This document shows, in pieces, positions 31,520 to 33,597 of a stretch of 33,597 bases of DNA. The notes below the pieces were generated by a model. That model was not told where the DNA came from. It saw nothing but the letters and a program-made list of their open reading frames with translations, and made no database searches. How positions within the stretch are numbered: the stretch's first letter is position 1; the number at the start of each line of letters is the position of its first letter. The position numbers and the translations under genes are program-made. The DNA is from Bacillus pseudomycoides (lineage in GTDB: Bacteria; Bacillota; Bacilli; Bacillales; Bacillaceae_G): the NCBI RefSeq assembly GCF_002551005.1, contig NZ_NVOY01000039.1, positions 56,537 to 90,133 on the forward strand. The letters run 5' to 3'.

Positions 31520-33164
31520 CATCGCCATCAAGTTAAGGGTGCTAAGAGGATATACGTGAGGGTTATTTTAAAAAATTTCTACGAGTGTACTAAAGATAGG
31601 CATAACAAATAAACCTATTAAATAGGTATTTTAAAAAATATTATGCAACTTTGATACTTTGTGACAACGTATAATCATACACAACACCTAAGATATCAAA
31701 GACGGTTTTCTTTTCGTACCGGTGAGATTTTCTCCCGTTTTTCTCTAAAAGATAAAACAAACGCAGTAAAACTTTTAATAATTCATGGATGTCCTTTTGT
31801 AATCCTTCATAAAACAATAGATAATAATTCTTTATCATATAGATGGATTTGTATTCACTTAGCTCTTTCTTTTTCTTATCCAAAAGTAACTGACGCATTT
31901 TGAACATCGTCGATGAACAGAGTAAAATACTTATTAGTTGTCCATATAAATGGCACTCTAAGCGTTCGTTCTTAATTTCTTTACATTTGTCAATTTGAAA
32001 GAAAGATTTCCATGTTTTAAATAAAATTTCAATTTGCCAACGTAATGAATAGAGGACATGAAAATGTTCCGTTGGAACATTTTCTGCAGAAAGGTTCGTA
32101 ATATACACGTTGATTCCACTCAACCGTTTACTCCGTTCTTTGTAGATAATACCTTTCTTTTTTTCTCTTTTGGCTTGTTCTTTCAACCTTTTTTCTGTTT
32201 GTTCCTTTGTTAATCGATGAATAATAACACGAGCTGGTAATTTTTGATACTGTCCAATATATGCCTCTGAAATCTCCATTGTTTGACCAGGTGACAATTG
32301 ATTCATGAGTTCTTCCATATCTAACTGAATATAGAGTGTGCCTTTCTTCACGGTCCCATTTCGAAAATACTCTGGCTCATCATTCTTACGATAGATTCGA
32401 GAATTTAATTTCAAACGTGAAACATAGTAGGCTCCTTTATCATGGATCTTCTGTAAGTCATGTAAATCAAAATAGCCTAAATCTCTTATGTACAAGTCTT
32501 TTGGTTGAATGGTTTGTAGGCTTGTTGAACCAAAGGTTTTATCATTTTCTCTTCCTTCTCCTACATAAACGTGCAGGAACTTTCCACTCAATAGGTCATA
32601 TTCCAATTGAATTTTAACTCCTGCTGTATGGCTACTTCCCCCTGTACCTTGATAATGTGAAGAAAACTTATCTGGAAGCTGAAATGTTGTAGAATCTAGA
32701 ATCCGAATGTGCTTAAATGTCGTGGTATATTGATGAATTATTTGTTGTGCTGAATGAATTCTTTGAGTTAGAAGGTTAGCTAGAACTTGTTTAATAAACT
32801 GTACTGCGGAAGCATTAAATCGTTGGTTAAGTCCTTCGGGACTAATAAGAACACCTGTAGATATTTCAAGATAGCTACATAATTGTGTGAGAGATGTACT
32901 TGCGACCTGTTGACTAAGCCATACGCATAAAGCAACTAACTCCTGTGCTTGATATTTACTCTTTCGCTGAACGAATCCTTTTTCTTTGGCTAAGTGTTCT
33001 AGAACATGAGGAGACATATGTCGTTGTAATTCTTCGGTAATCGGTTGAAGTTCGTCAAGAATCGAAAGACCCATAAAAAACGCCATCCTTTCCTATAATT
33101 CTACAGAAAGGATAACGTCTTTTTTGCTTTATGGATAGTGCAAAATCTTAGCTTGATAGCGATA
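31520..33164 (-). mobile_element. Inner IS231-size module (transposase unit)
   Basis: A third end-like repeat, TATCGCTATCAAGCTAAGAT on the minus strand (33164-33145), closes a unit of 1,645 bp, the usual length of IS231. The inverted similarity to the left end extends 12 bases outside it (GGGGTACCGCCC against GGGGTCCCGTCC). Thus the flanking GGGTACCGCCC might be part of the element rather than a target duplication. Confidence 0.55.
31641..33074 (-). CDS. IS231-type (IS4 family) transposase
   Basis: A 477-residue DDE transposase, the usual IS231 length. Catalytic Asp127 is in ILDSTTF, Asp198 in YIRDLGYFDL, and Glu349 in the IS4 signature Y-(2)-R-(3)-E-(6)-K (YSLRWQIEILFKTWK, 342-356). The frame is intact and full length, so it may be active. 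I start at ATG 33074, because ATG 33086 touches the AAAGGA ribosome site. It cuts and rejoins the ends of the element around it. Confidence 0.9.
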   Translation of the reverse strand: MGLSILDELQPITEELQRHMSPHVLEHLAKEKGFVQRKSKYQAQELVALCVWLSQQVASTSLTQLCSYLEISTGVLISPEGLNQRFNASAVQFIKQVLANLLTQRIHSAQQIIHQYTTTFKHIRILDSTTFQLPDKFSSHYQGTGGSSHTAGVKIQLEYDLLSGKFLHVYVGEGRENDKTFGSTSLQTIQPKDLYIRDLGYFDLHDLQKIHDKGAYYVSRLKLNSRIYRKNDEPEYFRNGTVKKGTLYIQLDMEELMNQLSPGQTMEISEAYIGQYQKLPARVIIHRLTKEQTEKRLKEQAKREKKKGIIYKERSKRLSGINVYITNLSAENVPTEHFHVLYSLRWQIEILFKTWKSFFQIDKCKEIKNERLECHLYGQLISILLCSSTMFKMRQLLLDKKKKELSEYKSIYMIKNYYLLFYEGLQKDIHELLKVLLRLFYLLEKNGRKSHRYEKKTVFDILGVVYDYTLSQSIKVA

Positions 33165-33189
33165 GGACGGGACCCCATATATAATTATT

Positions 33190-33408
33190 TTATTTGAAAG
33201 TCCCTTTTAAATTTTTTTCAAATCTTTTCATAGGTTGATATACAAAGACGTGTAGTGATAAACCTATAACTGCAGTAATGTTTAAAATAATGCTTATAAT
33301 CATTAAAGACCATTCTATAACTGGAGAAAAGTATCCGTTCATACTTAATGTAGAAGAACTTACACCTAGCATTAAAATAACTATTAGTAAAGGTAGGTTT
33401 TTAACCAA
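33190..33408 (-). CDS. Passenger gene: small two-helix membrane protein
   Basis: A 72-residue protein with two membrane segments (about 4-20 and 33-55) and a basic C terminus (MKRFEKNLKGTFK). TTG 33408 is 7 bases after AGGAGG; an upstream ATG lies before that site. It lies between the inner and outer right-end repeats of the IS element, so it moves with it. I do not recognise the family. It could be an immunity or stress protein, but nothing in the sequence shows this. Confidence 0.6.
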   Translation of the reverse strand: MVKNLPLLIVILMLGVSSSTLSMNGYFSPVIEWSLMIISIILNITAVIGLSLHVFVYQPMKRFEKNLKGTFK

Positions 33409-33577
33409 TTTGAATCCTCCTATAAACATAATATTTCCATATTATTATATCATGTAATATGATATGTAATTAATTATAAATTTAATTTTGTTAATGGAAT
33501 TATATGGGGATTTAACTTGTTTTTTCGTTTTGGGGAACAGTGAATTTCTTAAGTTGATAGCGATGGGGTACCGCCCA

Positions 33578-33597
33578 CACATCCATCAACTTAAGGA
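33578..33597 (+). mobile_element. Left end of a second IS231-like element (cut by window edge)
   Basis: CACATCCATCAACTTAAGGA matches the IS231 terminal repeat in its last two thirds (CCATCAACTTAAG). It starts 1 base after the second GGGTACCGCCC, so two elements abut here. The rest is beyond the window. Confidence 0.5.

Larger units (their letters stand above)
31520..33565 (-). mobile_element. IS231-like modular element with passenger gene
   Basis: Left end CATCGCCATCAAGTTAAGGG (31520-31539) and right end, read inward, CATCGCTATCAACTTAAGAA (33565-33546) match at 16 of 20 bases and resemble the known IS231 terminal repeat. Both are flanked outside by GGGTACCGCCC (31509-31519 and 33566-33576), which fits an 11-bp target duplication of the GGG-N5-CCC type used by IS231. 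Inside lie the transposase, a third end-like repeat and a small passenger gene. At 2,046 bp it is longer than a plain IS231, as in the MIC231 class of modular cassettes. Confidence 0.7.

Noticed and set aside
1-33597. CRISPR array, tRNA or rRNA genes
   Set aside because: I saw no regularly spaced repeats with unique spacers and no tRNA or rRNA signature on either strand.

Overview
The window is low-GC Firmicutes DNA that looks like a chromosome segment of the Bacillus cereus group. The evidence is a spore gene (sspH-type SASP), an IS231-type insertion sequence, several dispersed intergenic repeats of the kind called bcr elements in this group, frequent TTG/GTG starts behind strong AGGAGG-like ribosome sites, and many U-tailed terminators. 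The assignment is by recognition, not by search.

Layout. 1-7133: sspH; an XRE/TPR regulator divergent from an MFS exporter, with two matching 21-bp palindromes between them; a 53-residue membrane protein; a histidine phosphatase; an unrecognised 129-residue protein; a convergent alpha/beta hydrolase, DUF3147 membrane protein and MarR regulator group; and a degenerate PP2C-like protein. 7134-9612: a repeat-rich stretch with an FbpA-like basic protein, a GNAT acetyltransferase and two probable tails of lost genes. 9613-20051: a siderophore locus. 20090-21182: a deletion scar that fuses the 5'-truncated remains of a carboxymuconolactone decarboxylase gene and a LysR regulator. 21526-24458: nhaC and fumC. 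24634-28236: a nosD-nosL-nosY-nosF set plus an 84-residue membrane protein, without nosZ. 28508-31055: a zinc-finger/HTH/DUF2087 regulator, a GIY-YIG protein and a MATE exporter. 31375-33597: an SMP-30/gluconolactonase gene cut after 44 codons by an IS231-like modular element that carries a small passenger gene, with the end of a second IS231-like element at the window edge.

The main system is the siderophore locus. Two IucA/IucC (NIS) synthetases, an MFS exporter and a fold-III PLP racemase match the gene content and polarity of the staphyloferrin A operon of Staphylococcus (sfaD divergent from sfaABC). They are followed by an htsABC-like lipoprotein and two permeases, plus a dedicated FhuC-like ATPase. 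Fur boxes lie in the sfaD/sfaA divergent promoter and just before the binding-protein gene, so synthesis, export and re-import should switch on together under iron starvation. The expected product is a citrate-D-ornithine-citrate siderophore; that is inference from gene content.

A second theme is repeats. Five full or nearly full copies, and a sixth fragment, of one about 120-170 bp repeat family lie just after gene stop codons, in the same orientation as the upstream gene. A second family with a CAGTGGGG core shows the same placement.
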